Shown: piece after piece, positions 52,395-61,765 of the stretch
Layout: every line of letters starts with the position of its first letter
Position numbering within the stretch: the stretch's first letter is position 1
Translations under genes and position numbers: made by a program
The notes under the pieces: model-generated
Seen by the model: the letters and a program-made list of their open reading frames with translations, nothing else
What the model was told of the DNA's origin: nothing
Database searches by the model: none
DNA from: Thermomicrobiales bacterium
GTDB lineage: Bacteria > Chloroflexota > Chloroflexia > Thermomicrobiales > UBA6265
Direction of reading: 5' to 3'
Assembly (NCBI GenBank): GCA_019637585.1
Contig: JAHBVL010000001.1
Coordinates: 620,001 to 684,000 of the forward strand
Length of the DNA: 64,000 bases

Positions 52395-53144
52395 CTACAC
52401 GAGGTTCTTCGGTACGCCGAGTGCATCGAAGACCGCTTTCGCGGCCATGATGTGGCGTTTGCCGTCTTCGAGCGAGATGCCCAGATGGCCGGGCAGGTGA
52501 GCGTCGAATTCGATCTCGGCCAGTTTGTTCACGCTCTGGGCGTAATCCTGAATCGAGCAATCGTGCGTGTTCTGCAGAAAGACCGTTCCCCCGAAGAAGA
52601 TGACATCCCCCTGCAGTAGATAGACCCGCTCGCCCCCTTCCACCAGGAACGAGACGTGCCCGGCAGCGTGCCCAGGGGTCTCGATGACGCGCAGGCTGAG
52701 TGACCCGACCGCGAACGTTGCGTCCTCAGTCAAGTCTCCGGCGCACGGAGCCGGTCTGAGCACATAGTCTTCCGGGAAGTAGCCGGCCCGCTTGGCTTCC
52801 GGCAGGCTGACCTGCTTTTCGTCGCCGGCTTCCAGCGTTCGGGCGGTGAGAGGCGATCCGTGAAGTTCGCAACCCAGGAGGTCGCGCATCTCGGCGGCCC
52901 CGCCCATGTGGTCGGTGTGGTAGTGGGTGAGGAAAAGGCGGGAGATGCGGGAGGGGTCGTAGCCGTCCCGTTCGATTTCCGCGAGGATGCGTTGCGGGTC
53001 GCCGGCCACGCCGCCGATGCCTGCGTCGACCAGGAGGAGATCGTCTCCGCCGTCGACCAGATAGACATGTGAGTCGCCGGGGGAGGTGAGTCCGAAACCG
53101 AACCTTCCGCCGCCGACCAGGCAAACATCTCGAGTCAATCGCAT
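52395..53144 (-). CDS. Metallo-beta-lactamase-fold hydrolase
   Basis: A 249-residue MBL protein. The zinc motif HYHTDHMGG is at about residues 73-81; further ligands appear as His in TPGHAAGH, Asp in LLQGDVIF and His in LPGHLG. The pattern suits lactonases, glyoxalase II-like thioesterases or other hydrolases; the long insert after the HxHxDH motif is typical of the lactonase group. The ATG at 53144 is used. It is divergent from the GntR gene. Confidence 0.9.
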   Translation of the reverse strand: MRLTRDVCLVGGGRFGFGLTSPGDSHVYLVDGGDDLLLVDAGIGGVAGDPQRILAEIERDGYDPSRISRLFLTHYHTDHMGGAAEMRDLLGCELHGSPLTARTLEAGDEKQVSLPEAKRAGYFPEDYVLRPAPCAGDLTEDATFAVGSLSLRVIETPGHAAGHVSFLVEGGERVYLLQGDVIFFGGTVFLQNTHDCSIQDYAQSVNKLAEIEFDAHLPGHLGISLEDGKRHIMAAKAVFDALGVPKNLV

Positions 53145-53353
53145 GGGCGCGCTCCGTTTATCATCGAGACCGATCCTTCCACCAATGTGCGCTGCGGCGG
53201 ACTGCGGTGGTGCATGATGGATTTTGCCGCTCCGCCAATCATGACGTGAATGATATAATATAAATCTCGGTGATGCTGATCCCTGTGCCGCTCTGGCGAA
53301 TCCGGAATGACGGCGCTTTTTCCTGCTAAGCTTCGCCGCTGGAGCCGAAGACT

Positions 53354-54034
53354 GTGCCGACGAGCAACAACAACGATCTGATCAGTTCGGTCGAGCTGGT
53401 CTACCAACGAACGAGGCAGGACATCGTCACCGGCGAGCTTGCTCCCGGAGTGCCGCTCCGCCTGCAGGAGCTTGCTGCCCGCAATGGCGTCAGCATGATT
53501 CCGGTCCGGGAGGCGCTCCGGTTGCTGGAAGCCGAGGGATTTGTCGACATCCTCCAGAACAAGGGAGCCCGAGTGGCGCCCTTCTCCAAAGAGGACATGC
53601 TCGATGTCTACCGGACCCGACTGGTGCTCGAAACAGAAGCGCTGCGTCTGGCAGTGCCCAATACCACCCCTCAGCTCATCGGCGCTGCCCGCAAGATCAA
53701 CGAAAAGCTGGGCCGCCAGAAGGCAAAAAAGGGGGTTGTGCTGACCGACGATCACCGCAGCTTTCACCTGATGCTTTATGAGCCCTCGGGGTCGCGCTGG
53801 TTGATGCGACTCATTTCCAGCGTTTGGGACCACAGCGACCGGTATCGCCGCCAGGTCGAAGGGCGGGTCACGAAGCGGGAGGTCGTCGACGAGCACGAAC
53901 GGATTCTCTCGGCCATGGAGGTGGGAGACGCCGATGGCGCCGCCGAGGCCCTGCGAGATCACCTCCTCAGCTCGATGGCGATCATGTCGCTCGACTTCGA
54001 TGAGATGGTGGAGAAAACCGCGAATTCAGGCTGA
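53354..54034 (+). CDS. GntR-family regulator, FCD (FadR/VanR) type
   Basis: A 226-residue repressor-like protein. The N-terminal winged HTH has TRQDIVTGELAPGVPLRLQELAARNGVSMIPVREALRLLEAEGFV; the C-terminal helical FCD domain has DVYRTRLVLETEALRLAV, DDHRSFHLMLYEPSGS and EHERILSAMEVGDADGAAEALRDHL, whose Asp and His residues bind metal and an organic acid. GTG 53354 is the chosen start. Placed just before the oligopeptide-type ABC operon, it probably controls it. AT-rich GATATAATATAA at 53252-53263 and GTATAATTTATAAC upstream of the transporter gene may include its targets. Confidence 0.9.
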   Translation: MPTSNNNDLISSVELVYQRTRQDIVTGELAPGVPLRLQELAARNGVSMIPVREALRLLEAEGFVDILQNKGARVAPFSKEDMLDVYRTRLVLETEALRLAVPNTTPQLIGAARKINEKLGRQKAKKGVVLTDDHRSFHLMLYEPSGSRWLMRLISSVWDHSDRYRRQVEGRVTKREVVDEHERILSAMEVGDADGAAEALRDHLLSSMAIMSLDFDEMVEKTANSG

Positions 54035-54064
54035 TGGAGCGTAAGAATGCAACAGCCGGCGGAG

Positions 54065-54091
54065 TTGTATTTTTCATCCTTCCCGTATAAT
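54065..54091 (+). promoter_or_regulatory. Probable sigma-70-type promoter of the ABC operon
   Basis: TTGTAT (54065-54070) and TATAAT (54086-54091) are 15 bases apart. The -10 is embedded in the near-palindrome GTATAATTTATAAC, a possible operator for the adjacent GntR protein. The island of A/T stands out from its GC-rich surroundings. Confidence 0.6.
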
Positions 54092-54185
54092 TTATAACAA
54101 GTCCGCTTCAAAGCGATTCGGATGTGAGGTTCTTGGCAGTGTGGCCGGCGGGTGTCTGGCCAGCATGGACAGAGAGGAGTCTCCG

Positions 54186-55865
54186 GTGAAGAGTGACGTG
54201 CGGAATGAGGGAGCGCTATCTGCGCTCGTCGAGGACTTTGCCGCTTCGCGGGTCAGCAGGCGACAGTTCATTGGCCGCGCGGCGGCAATGGGCATCGGCG
54301 CGTCGGCGGCAGCGGGTCTTCTCGCAACTGCGACTCCGCAACTGACAGCAGCGCAGGACGAAGAGCCACAGCCAGGTGGCCGCTTCACCTGGGGTTACGA
54401 CCGCGATGTGAACAAACTCGATCCGGTGGCCAGTGGTTGGGCCGACCCAGGTTATGCGGCGATCTATGAGTTCACGATGGTTCGCCATCCGGAGACCGGT
54501 CTGCCGGTCGCGGCTCTGGCAGAGTCGTGGGAAGTGTCCGAGGATGGCCTGGAGTGGCGCCTGAAAATTCGTGACGGTATTACGTTCCAGTCCGGCGAAC
54601 CGCTGACCGCGGAGATCGTCGCGGCGAACTTCAATGTCTTCCGCGATCCGGAGCAGGGCCAGAACGCCATCTTCTGGGCGACCGTGACCGACGTCACCGC
54701 CGATGGCAGTGAAGTGGTCGTCACCACCAGTTCGCCGTTCGCCGCATTTCCGGAGACGCTGGCGACTGAGTACTCGATGCCCTTCAACCCGGCATTGCGC
54801 GAAGAACTTGGCGATCAGTTCGGAGCGTCGGGAGCCGATGGTACAGGACCGTTCACTTTGACCAACTTCGCGCCCGGCCAGGAGCTGCTCCTGACGAAGT
54901 GGGCCGACTATCACGGCTCGAATGTTGAGTTCCTCCAGAACAAAGGCCCGGCCCATGTGGATGAGGTGCGATTCGTTCCGATTCTGGAAGCCGGCAATCG
55001 GGCGATCGAGATCGAGTCGGGCAATGTCGATGTGATCACGAATCCTGGCGGTCAGGATGTCGAGCGCCTTGCCGCTAATCCGGACCTGGTGGTGGTCGAG
55101 TTCCCGCAACCGGCCAATGTGATCCTGTCGCTGAATCACAAGGACACGAGCCTCGGATTCGACGACATTCGCGTCCGTCAGGCGATTTCGCACGCCATCG
55201 ACCGCGAAGGCATTGCCCAGGCAGTCTATTTTGGCCACGCAACACCAACGCAGGGGCCGATTGCGTCCAACTGGAAGTGGTATGAGCCGGGTGTTGAGGC
55301 GTTCAATGCCTTCGATCCGGAGCTTTCAAAGTCGCTGCTCGACGAAGCCGGCTGGGCAGAAGGATCAGATGGCGTCAGGGAGAAGGACGGCGTCAAGCTG
55401 GCGTGGACGAACGTGAACTACGCCAACCAACCGTTCAATCAGCCGATCATGGAGATCATCTCCGAGAACCTGCGGGAAATCGGTGCAGAGATGTCGAACG
55501 AGAATCTCGAACTCGCTGCCTTTGGAGAAGCTCGCTCGGCGGAACCAGCATCCTGGAGTCAGGAATGGCTCTGGTCATCACCGATGGACGTGTTGATCAT
55601 CTTCGGGCGTGTTCTGCCGAATGCCGAATACAACGGCGTCACGCCGGAGCTCGAGCAGGCGTTCAACGATTGGCAGACCGCCGCCACGGAGGAAGAGTTG
55701 ATCGATGCGGCCAGCCGGGCGCAGCTCGAATGGGCAGAGCAATTGACCAAGATCCCGGTCGTCACCGCAAACGGGGTATGGGTCAACCGGACATCCGTCC
55801 ATGGCTTCACGCCCAATCAGCACATGCTCTATCCGCTCCTCAACGACGTGTGGGTCGAGCAGTAG
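54186..55865 (+). CDS. Oligopeptide-type ABC transporter substrate-binding protein
   Basis: A 559-residue exported binding protein of the SBP_bac_5 family. GTG 54186 is chosen because GAGGAG (54174-54179) is 6 bases upstream; an in-frame ATG lies at 54165. The Tat signal is VSRRQFIGRAAAMGIGASAAAGLLA. The mature part shows LAESWEVSEDGLEWRLKIRDG, GADGTGPFTLTNF, GFDDIRVRQAISHAIDREGI and HGFTPNQHMLYPL. It starts a five-gene transporter unit with permeases and ATPases. Substrate unknown; the GntR and EthD genes suggest a catabolic compound rather than a peptide. Confidence 0.94.
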   Translation: MKSDVRNEGALSALVEDFAASRVSRRQFIGRAAAMGIGASAAAGLLATATPQLTAAQDEEPQPGGRFTWGYDRDVNKLDPVASGWADPGYAAIYEFTMVRHPETGLPVAALAESWEVSEDGLEWRLKIRDGITFQSGEPLTAEIVAANFNVFRDPEQGQNAIFWATVTDVTADGSEVVVTTSSPFAAFPETLATEYSMPFNPALREELGDQFGASGADGTGPFTLTNFAPGQELLLTKWADYHGSNVEFLQNKGPAHVDEVRFVPILEAGNRAIEIESGNVDVITNPGGQDVERLAANPDLVVVEFPQPANVILSLNHKDTSLGFDDIRVRQAISHAIDREGIAQAVYFGHATPTQGPIASNWKWYEPGVEAFNAFDPELSKSLLDEAGWAEGSDGVREKDGVKLAWTNVNYANQPFNQPIMEIISENLREIGAEMSNENLELAAFGEARSAEPASWSQEWLWSSPMDVLIIFGRVLPNAEYNGVTPELEQAFNDWQTAATEEELIDAASRAQLEWAEQLTKIPVVTANGVWVNRTSVHGFTPNQHMLYPLLNDVWVEQ

Positions 55866-55881
55866 GCCTCGATCGAACTGA

Positions 55882-55909
55882 CCCGGCAGTCAGGCTGGTG
55901 ACTGCCGGG
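55882..55909 (+). terminator. Perfect 11-bp hairpin after the binding-protein gene
   Basis: CCCGGCAGTCA (55882-55892) pairs with TGACTGCCGGG (55899-55909). It lies 16 bases after the stop and before the permeases. No T-run follows, so partial termination or mRNA stabilisation giving more binding protein than permease is the likely effect. Confidence 0.65.
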
Positions 55910-55938
55910 CGTTCTCCATCCGACGCGAGCGGTACAAC

Positions 55939-56208
55939 GTAGCCGCCGGCCCTGTGCCGGCGGTTGTCACGGAAGCGTCGGTGGAGCCGGTTATCGGGCT
56001 TCGCCCGATCGCTCCAGCACAGGGCCGGAGCCTACGAGGGGAAGCGGTCGACCGACGCTACGCGGAGCCGGATGCGCCGCTTGCCGCTCTGCGGATACGA
56101 TTCACGCACTTCGGACTTCGGACCACGGACTACGGACCACAACGCAGGGGCACAGGTCCCCGAACTACCGATTTCGGACTACGACCCACGGACTACGATC
56201 GCCGAACT
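55939..56208. repeat. REPs and octad array before the permease genes
   Basis: A forward REP at 55939-55963; a reverse REP with a CGGGC/GCCCG companion palindrome at 55995-56035; octads of the type GGACTTCG-GACCACGG-ACTACGGA at 56104-56208, interrupted by a type-2 palindrome variant near 56146-56168. They make up most of the 345-base gap from 55866 to 56210. Confidence 0.82.
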
Positions 56209-56210
56209 CT

Positions 56211-57140
56211 ATGGCTCGAACAATTGCCTATCGCGGTTTCTATGCGGTCCTGCTGCTCGTCGCATCATCCTTCATCGTCTTCTACGGGATGCGGCTGGCG
56301 CCCGGCGATGTCGCCGATGTCATCGCCAGTCATCCCACTGGCCAGCTGACAGTCGAACGCGTCCGGGAAGACCTCGGGCTGAACAATCCACTGCTCGTGC
56401 AGTACGCCCACTACATGGGCGATCTTCTGACTGGCGATCTGGGTATCTCGCTGATCACCGGCGAACCGATCGCTGAAATTCTCCGCACCTCATCGATCTA
56501 CACGCTGAAGCTGGCGGCCCTGGCTGCGTTGCTCAGCATCGGTCTGGCGATTCCACTCGGCATACTGGCGGCGGCAAAACGCAATTCCCTCTTCGATCAG
56601 GCCACCATGCTGGTGGCGGTGATCGGTATGGGCATTCCCAACTTCTTCCTGGCCGTTTTGCTGATTCAGCTCTTCACCGTTCGCCTCGGCTGGTTGCCGG
56701 TGGCGGGTTACGAAACACCGAAGCACATCATCATGCCGGCCCTCGTGCTGGCGGCCGAAGCGCTGGCCATCAACCTCCGGGTGGTGCGTTCGTCCGCGCT
56801 GGAGGAGTTGAGCCGCGACTACGTTCGCACGCTCAAAGCGAAAGGCATGACCAACTCCCGCATTCTCTGGGTTCACGTCCTGCGGAACTCGCTTCCCCCG
56901 GTCATCGCCCTGGCCGGGATCATGATGCGGACCCTCCTTGGCTACACACTCATCGTCGAGACGATTTTCCGCTGGCCCGGTTTGGGCTACCAATTGGTCA
57001 ATGCGGTGCTGAAACGCGACTACACGCTGGCCCAGACGCTGGCCATTCTGTTGACGGCGGCGGTGATTCTGTTCAACACGATCGCCGATTTGCTCCAGCA
57101 GTGGGCTGATCCGCGCACGAGGGGAGGATCGGGGCACTGA
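56211..57140 (+). CDS. ABC transporter permease, DppB/OppB type
   Basis: A 309-residue permease. First helix ~10-30 (GFYAVLLLVASSFIVFYGM), LAPGD follows, and the EAA loop is SRDYVRTLKAKGMTNSRILWVHVLRN near residue 203. The ATG at 56211 directly follows the octad repeat array, so no typical ribosome site is visible; translation may depend on another in-frame start or on weak initiation. The stop overlaps the next start by one base (TGATG). Partner of the binding protein at 54186. Confidence 0.92.
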   Translation: MARTIAYRGFYAVLLLVASSFIVFYGMRLAPGDVADVIASHPTGQLTVERVREDLGLNNPLLVQYAHYMGDLLTGDLGISLITGEPIAEILRTSSIYTLKLAALAALLSIGLAIPLGILAAAKRNSLFDQATMLVAVIGMGIPNFFLAVLLIQLFTVRLGWLPVAGYETPKHIIMPALVLAAEALAINLRVVRSSALEELSRDYVRTLKAKGMTNSRILWVHVLRNSLPPVIALAGIMMRTLLGYTLIVETIFRWPGLGYQLVNAVLKRDYTLAQTLAILLTAAVILFNTIADLLQQWADPRTRGGSGH

Positions 57141-58069
57141 TGTCTGCCGGTGACCTGGCCACGATCAACCCGCAGCTTCCCCCGGAAGCAACGGTGACCA
57201 CCGCGCCCTCTCGCACCTGGGGCGACCGGCTGGCCCCCTTCCTGGCGAACAAGCTGGCGGTGATCGGCGCCATCCTGACGTCGTTCTTCCTGATCGTTGC
57301 CTGCATCGGCGCGGCGATCATGTATGTGCCGGGCTGGAACGATCTCTATATCGACCAGCGGCTGCGGGAAACGCTGCTACGGCCCCTTTCGCCCGGTTTT
57401 CCGCTGGGGACCGATCAATTCGGGCGGGACATGATGTGGCGGATCGCCGCCGGTACCGCCGTGTCGCTTTTCACCGGCGTGGCGGTGACGGTCATCTCCA
57501 TGTTCTTTGGCATGATCCTGGGGGCGATCGCCGGCTACAAGGGTGGCATCATCGATCGCCTGATATCGGCCATCATCGACCTGGTCTGGGGTTTCCCGGT
57601 GATTCTGGTCGCTGTGATCCTGGTCGGTATGTTGAAGCCGGGGTTGACCGCGGTCATTCTGGCGGTCAGCCTGGTCAACTGGGCGGGATTCGCGCGGATC
57701 GTGCGCGCCCAGGTCATCTCATTGAAGGAGCGGGCATTCGTCGAAGCGGCGAGAGCGCTCGGAGTGCCCTCCTGGAAGATCATTCTCCGGCACCTGATCC
57801 CGAACATGCTCGGCACGTCGCTGGTGATGGCGTCCTACTACATCGCCGTCACGGTGATCGCCGAAGCGGGACTCGCCTTCATCGGGCTGGGAGCGCAGCC
57901 TCCGACCCCGAGTCTCGGTCAGATGATCTCGGAGGGTCGCAACTTCCTCTATGCCAATCCCTGGGTGGCGATCTTGCCGGGTGCGACGATCGCCCTGATT
58001 GTGCTGGGGCTGAATACGCTTGGCGATGGGTTGCGGGACATCTTCGATCCGCATCTGAGGCGGTGGTGA
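57140..58069 (+). CDS. ABC transporter permease, DppC/OppC type
   Basis: A 309-residue second permease. Hydrophilic N-terminus to residue ~35, then a helix (LAVIGAILTSFFLIVACIGAAI), the motif FPLGTDQFGRDMMWRIAAG, the EAA loop ERAFVEAARALGVPSWKIILRHLIPN, and the terminal LGDGLRDIFDPHLR. Coupled to the previous gene by TGATG. It forms the heterodimeric channel that pairs with the two ATPases 0.4 kb downstream. Confidence 0.94.
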   Translation: MSAGDLATINPQLPPEATVTTAPSRTWGDRLAPFLANKLAVIGAILTSFFLIVACIGAAIMYVPGWNDLYIDQRLRETLLRPLSPGFPLGTDQFGRDMMWRIAAGTAVSLFTGVAVTVISMFFGMILGAIAGYKGGIIDRLISAIIDLVWGFPVILVAVILVGMLKPGLTAVILAVSLVNWAGFARIVRAQVISLKERAFVEAARALGVPSWKIILRHLIPNMLGTSLVMASYYIAVTVIAEAGLAFIGLGAQPPTPSLGQMISEGRNFLYANPWVAILPGATIALIVLGLNTLGDGLRDIFDPHLRRW

Positions 58070-58460
58070 TGAAGATGACAGGGCCTGCCCGGGACCTATG
58101 GTTGAAACCAAAGGCTCAGACGCCTGATCGGTGTGCAATGAACCGTGTGCTATCCGATGCCACGTTGTGGGATGGATTGGCTCTTCATTGCGATGGCCCG
58201 GCGTCAAGACCACCGCGGTCCGATCGAAGGTCTCGTAGCGGCGGTGACTCGTCCCCGCCGGTGGCGGAGTGGAGCGCCGGAGGCGCGGAGCGGAGCCACA
58301 ATGGCCGTCACCGGGCGGTGTTCGTTGATGGAGACGGCCGGTGGCGAGGGGGTTCTGGCCCTTCGGGCCATCGGCGACCACAAGGGATCGCCGCTACGGG
58401 GCGACGGCGACCACAAGGAACGGCCGACACGTGCTTGTTCTGGATTGTGGCGGTGACGTC
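58070..58460. other. Intergenic region inside the ABC operon
   Basis: A 391-base gap between permease and ATPase genes. It holds a 34-base direct repeat: GGCGACCACAAGG at 58372-58384 and 58406-58418, each next to GCGACGG/CGCCGC inverted bases, and a CGCCGGTGGCGG inverted stretch near 58250-58275. No gene or clear terminator is supported, so transcription may read through. Confidence 0.55.
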
Positions 58461-59450
58461 ATGACTGCCTCTGGTGCGGCGCCATTGCTCGAGGTGCGCG
58501 ACCTGGTCACGTCGATCAAGGGGCGCAAGCAGGATTTGCACGCCGTCGATCATGTGTCGTTCGATGTGGGGAAGGGCGAGATTTTCGGGGTTGTTGGCGA
58601 GAGCGGTTGTGGAAAGTCGATGACGGCGCTTTCGATCCTGCGGCTCATTCCGGCCAACGCTGCGATCACGAATGGCAGTATCCAGTTCAGCGGTACAGAT
58701 CTGACCCGATTGAGCAATGGAGAAATGCGGAAGATTCGCGGCAACCGGATCTCCATGGTCTTCCAGGAGCCGATGACCGCGCTCGACCCCTCATTCACCG
58801 TCGGCACCCAGATCACCGAGGTCATTCACGCCCATTCCAAAGTGTCGAAGGACGAAGCGCGCGAACGGGCTGCGCGGATGCTCGACCGGCTGGGCATCAC
58901 GAATGCGGCGTCGCGACTGGATAGCTATCCTCACCAGTTCTCCGGCGGTATGCGGCAGCGGGTCATGATGGCGCTGGCGCTGGTCATGAATCCTGAGCTG
59001 CTCATCGCCGACGAACCGACCACCGCGCTCGATGTGACGATTCAGGCGCAGATTCTCGATCTCATCGCCGAGCTGCGCCGGGATATGGGGTTGAGCGTGC
59101 TGCTGATCACCCACAATCTCGGCGTCGTCCACGAAGTCGCCGACCGGGTGGCGGTGATGTATGCCGGGGAGATCGTGGAGATCGGACCGGTGCAGCAGAT
59201 TTTCTCCAACCCGCAGCATCCCTATACACAGGGATTGTTGCGCAGCATGCCCTACCTGACCGAACGTCAGGACCGTCTCTATGTGATTCCGGGCCGTGTA
59301 CCCGAGCTGCGAGCGATGCCCACTGGGTGCCGGTTCGCCGCCCGGTGCCGCAACCGGATCGATATTTGTACGCAACAGCACCCGCTGCTCGAGGAAAACG
59401 AGCCGCGGCATGCATTGCGCTGCTTCAACCCGATGCCCTATGTCGACTGA
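58461..59450 (+). CDS. Oligopeptide/dipeptide ABC transporter ATPase (DppD/OppD type)
   Basis: A 329-residue ATP-binding subunit. Walker A GESGCGKS (K52), Q-loop VFQEP, signature FSGGMRQR, Walker [13 protein letters not shown] and switch His in ITHNLG. It has the C-terminal family extension with the cysteine motif [24 protein letters not shown], which in OppD/DppD binds a cluster or zinc. ATG at 58461 is used; the frame runs further upstream into repeat DNA. Its stop overlaps the next gene by 11 bases. Confidence 0.94.
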   Translation: MTASGAAPLLEVRDLVTSIKGRKQDLHAVDHVSFDVGKGEIFGVVGESGCGKSMTALSILRLIPANAAITNGSIQFSGTDLTRLSNGEMRKIRGNRISMVFQEPMTALDPSFTVGTQITEVIHAHSKVSKDEARERAARMLDRLGITNAASRLDSYPHQFSGGMRQRVMMALALVMNPELLIADEPTTALDVTIQAQILDLIAELRRDMGLSVLLITHNLGVVHEVADRVAVMYAGEIVEIGPVQQIFSNPQHPYTQGLLRSMPYLTERQDRLYVIPGRVPELRAMPTGCRFAARCRNRIDICTQQHPLLEENEPRHALRCFNPMPYVD

Positions 59451-60390
59451 ACCTCTGCTGACCGTTGCCAATCTCTCCAAGCGCTTTCCCGTGGCCACCG
59501 ACTTTTTCGGCCGCCCGTCTACCTTCGTCTCGGCCGTCGATGATGTCGGTCTGCAGGTGGAGCGGGGCGAAACGCTGGCGCTGGTGGGTGAATCGGGATC
59601 GGGGAAATCGACGCTGGCTCGCCTGATTCTGCGGCTGATCGAACCAACAGCCGGATCGGTTCGGTTCGATGGACTGGACGTGCTGAATTCCGGCAAGAGT
59701 CAAATGCTGGAATTCCGCCGCAAAGCCCAGATCATCTTTCAGGATCCGTTCGAGTCACTTGATCCCCGGATGAAGGGTGAGGTCATCGTGGCCGAGGGGA
59801 TGTCCCAGGTGGGACGGTCGAAAGCGGAGCGCAAGGAGCGGGTGGCCGAACTGCTCGATCTCGTGCAACTCCCCGCCGATGCCGCGCAGCGCTTTCCCCA
59901 TGAGTTCTCCGGTGGTCAGCGTCAACGACTCAGCATCGCCCGGGCTCTGGCTGTCGACCCGATCTTCGTGGTGGCGGATGAACCCGTCAGCGCGCTCGAC
60001 GTGTCGATGCAAAGCCAGATTCTCAACCTGATGCGCGACCTGCAGGACCGGCTGGGGCTGACCTATCTTTTCATCAGCCATGACATGAGCGTTATCCGGC
60101 ATATGGCCGACCGGGTGGCGGTGATGTACCTGGGGCGGATGGTGGAGATCGGTCCGGCGGCCGAAGTCTTCTCCAATCCCATCCATCCGTATACGCAGGC
60201 GCTCCTGTCGGCGGTCCCCTCGCTCATCGTTGGCGGAGAGCCGCCGGCGATGCTTGGCTACGAGGCGGCTCGAGAAGCGATCGGTGAGTGTTCCAGCGAC
60301 CGGGGATTGCAACCCGTTGCCGGGCAGCCAAATCATCTGGTCGCCTGTTTCGGTCAGGACGCCTGGACGCGTCATCGCGGACAGCAGTGA
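59440..60390 (+). CDS. Oligopeptide/dipeptide ABC transporter ATPase (DppF/OppF type)
   Basis: A 316-residue second ATPase. Walker [10 protein letters not shown] (K57), Q-loop [12 protein letters not shown], signature [15 protein letters not shown], Walker [12 protein letters not shown] and switch His in FISHDMSV. The C-terminal GCxFxxRC-type motif that the partner keeps is degenerate here ([12 protein letters not shown]...VACF), with only scattered cysteines. ATG 59440 lies inside the end of the DppD gene. The following hydrolase-like gene overlaps its stop (TGATG). Confidence 0.92.
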   Translation: MSTEPLLTVANLSKRFPVATDFFGRPSTFVSAVDDVGLQVERGETLALVGESGSGKSTLARLILRLIEPTAGSVRFDGLDVLNSGKSQMLEFRRKAQIIFQDPFESLDPRMKGEVIVAEGMSQVGRSKAERKERVAELLDLVQLPADAAQRFPHEFSGGQRQRLSIARALAVDPIFVVADEPVSALDVSMQSQILNLMRDLQDRLGLTYLFISHDMSVIRHMADRVAVMYLGRMVEIGPAAEVFSNPIHPYTQALLSAVPSLIVGGEPPAMLGYEAAREAIGECSSDRGLQPVAGQPNHLVACFGQDAWTRHRGQQ

Positions 60391-61049
60391 TGGATGTTCG
60401 TGCGCAGGCTTTAGAGATTCCGGCGCCGAATGAGGTTGTGCTCCGTGGGCAGCGGTGGGGAGAGGGGCCTGACTGGATCATCCTCCTCCATCAAGCTGGC
60501 GAAAGCCGGGATCTCGACGACTGGCGTCCGCTCCTCCCGGCGATCATGGCTCCTGAGCGAACGTTGCTGACCGTCGATCTGCGCGGTCATGGTGCGTCCG
60601 GCGGCGAGTGGGACGCCGCGGTGCTGGGAGAGGATATCGCCGCACTCCTGACCTTTGCTCAAATCCAGGGGGCGGCGTGGGTGGCGCTGGCCGGGGCCGG
60701 CGAAACAGCGACGCAGCTTCTGGCATTCGCTTCCAGCAATCACATCGATGCATTGGTGCTCCTGACGCCGGTTTTTCAGCCCGGCCAGGCGCATGCGTTG
60801 CGAGGGCAGGGAGAAGCGAAACTCTTCGCCGTTGGGAGCTGGGTGAAGAGCTTGAATCTCGATGTCCGGGAAGCGCGGAATCGCTCGATCGGCTGGTCGA
60901 TGCTGGTGTCGATGCCTACCGAGGACCAGGGCGCCGAGCTTCTGGCCGGACCGTACAGCAGTCAGCTTGTGGAACGAATCGTTTCCTTCCTGGCCGAGCA
61001 GCGAATGCTGGCGAAGCACGCACTGCCTCGCCGGGAGAGCACAGTCTGA
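60390..61049 (+). CDS. Alpha/beta-hydrolase-fold protein lacking the nucleophile serine
   Basis: A 219-residue protein, coupled to the ATPase gene by TGATG. The first strands match lipase/esterase-like hydrolases: WIILLHQAGESRDLDDWRPLLPAI and LLTVDLRGHGASGGEWD. At the nucleophile elbow the sequence is ALAGAGETATQ instead of G-x-S-x-G, so the serine is replaced (about G104). A C-terminal catalytic His is not obvious either. It may be a binding or accessory protein for the imported compound, or a decayed enzyme. Confidence 0.8.
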   Translation: MDVRAQALEIPAPNEVVLRGQRWGEGPDWIILLHQAGESRDLDDWRPLLPAIMAPERTLLTVDLRGHGASGGEWDAAVLGEDIAALLTFAQIQGAAWVALAGAGETATQLLAFASSNHIDALVLLTPVFQPGQAHALRGQGEAKLFAVGSWVKSLNLDVREARNRSIGWSMLVSMPTEDQGAELLAGPYSSQLVERIVSFLAEQRMLAKHALPRRESTV

Positions 61050-61099
61050 CCGGGAACGAATGAATCGCGCGTGCACTGTTCGAAATGGGAGTTGACGTC

Positions 61100-61765
61100 A
61101 TGATCAAATTGATGGGAACCGCCTACAAGCGAGACGACTTCACGACCGAAGAGTTTTTCCAGTACTGGATCGATGTGCATGCGCCGATTTCGCGGCAGGT
61201 GCCCGGTTTGCGCGGCTACGTGGTCAACGAAGTCGTCCGGCGCCTGATGGGCGAGATGGTGACAGAGGCGTTCGTCGAGCAATGGTATGACGACGAAGCG
61301 GCGTTTGACGCCACGCAGGGCACGCCGGAGCTGGCGGCGGCGTGGGAGGACGTCGGGAAGTACGCTCGCACCGACGGCACGTTCTGGTTGCTGAAGGAGC
61401 ATGTGATCATCCCGCCGCCAACCGAACCCGGCTATGTGAAAACGATGGGCACGGCCTACAAGCGGGAGGACTTCACCACTGAGGAGTTCTTCGCCTACTG
61501 GATGGATGTGCACGCCCCGATTTCGTCGAAGGCGCCCGGTCTGAAGGGCTATGTCGTCAACGAAGTGGTCCGCAGATTGCAGGGCGAGCTGGTGTCGGAG
61601 GCATTCGTCCAGCAGTGGTACGCCACGCAGGCAGATTTCGAAGCGTCACGTGATACGCCGGAGGTCAAAGCCGCCTGGGCCGATGTGGCGAACTACGCCC
61701 GAACCGATGGCACCTTCTGGCAGGTGAAAGAGCACGTGATCATTCCGCGGCCGGCGATGGCGTAG
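61100..61765 (+). CDS. Protein with two tandem EthD domains
   Basis: About 221 residues; ATG 61100 is preferred, with GGGAG (61087-61091) eight bases upstream, over ATG at 61085. Two nearly equal EthD (dimeric ferredoxin-like) domains occupy residues ~1-110 and ~111-221; both contain MGTAYKR-(D/E)-DFTTEEFF-x-YW-x-DVHAPIS, VPGL/APGL, GYVVNEVVRRL and YARTDGTFW. In other bacteria EthD proteins assist ether degradation or act on aromatic or polyketide compounds. Here the domains are fused, likely forming an intrachain dimer. Last gene of the transporter operon. The TAG stop is in a GTAG repeat. Confidence 0.9.
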   Translation: MIKLMGTAYKRDDFTTEEFFQYWIDVHAPISRQVPGLRGYVVNEVVRRLMGEMVTEAFVEQWYDDEAAFDATQGTPELAAAWEDVGKYARTDGTFWLLKEHVIIPPPTEPGYVKTMGTAYKREDFTTEEFFAYWMDVHAPISSKAPGLKGYVVNEVVRRLQGELVSEAFVQQWYATQADFEASRDTPEVKAAWADVANYARTDGTFWQVKEHVIIPRPAMA

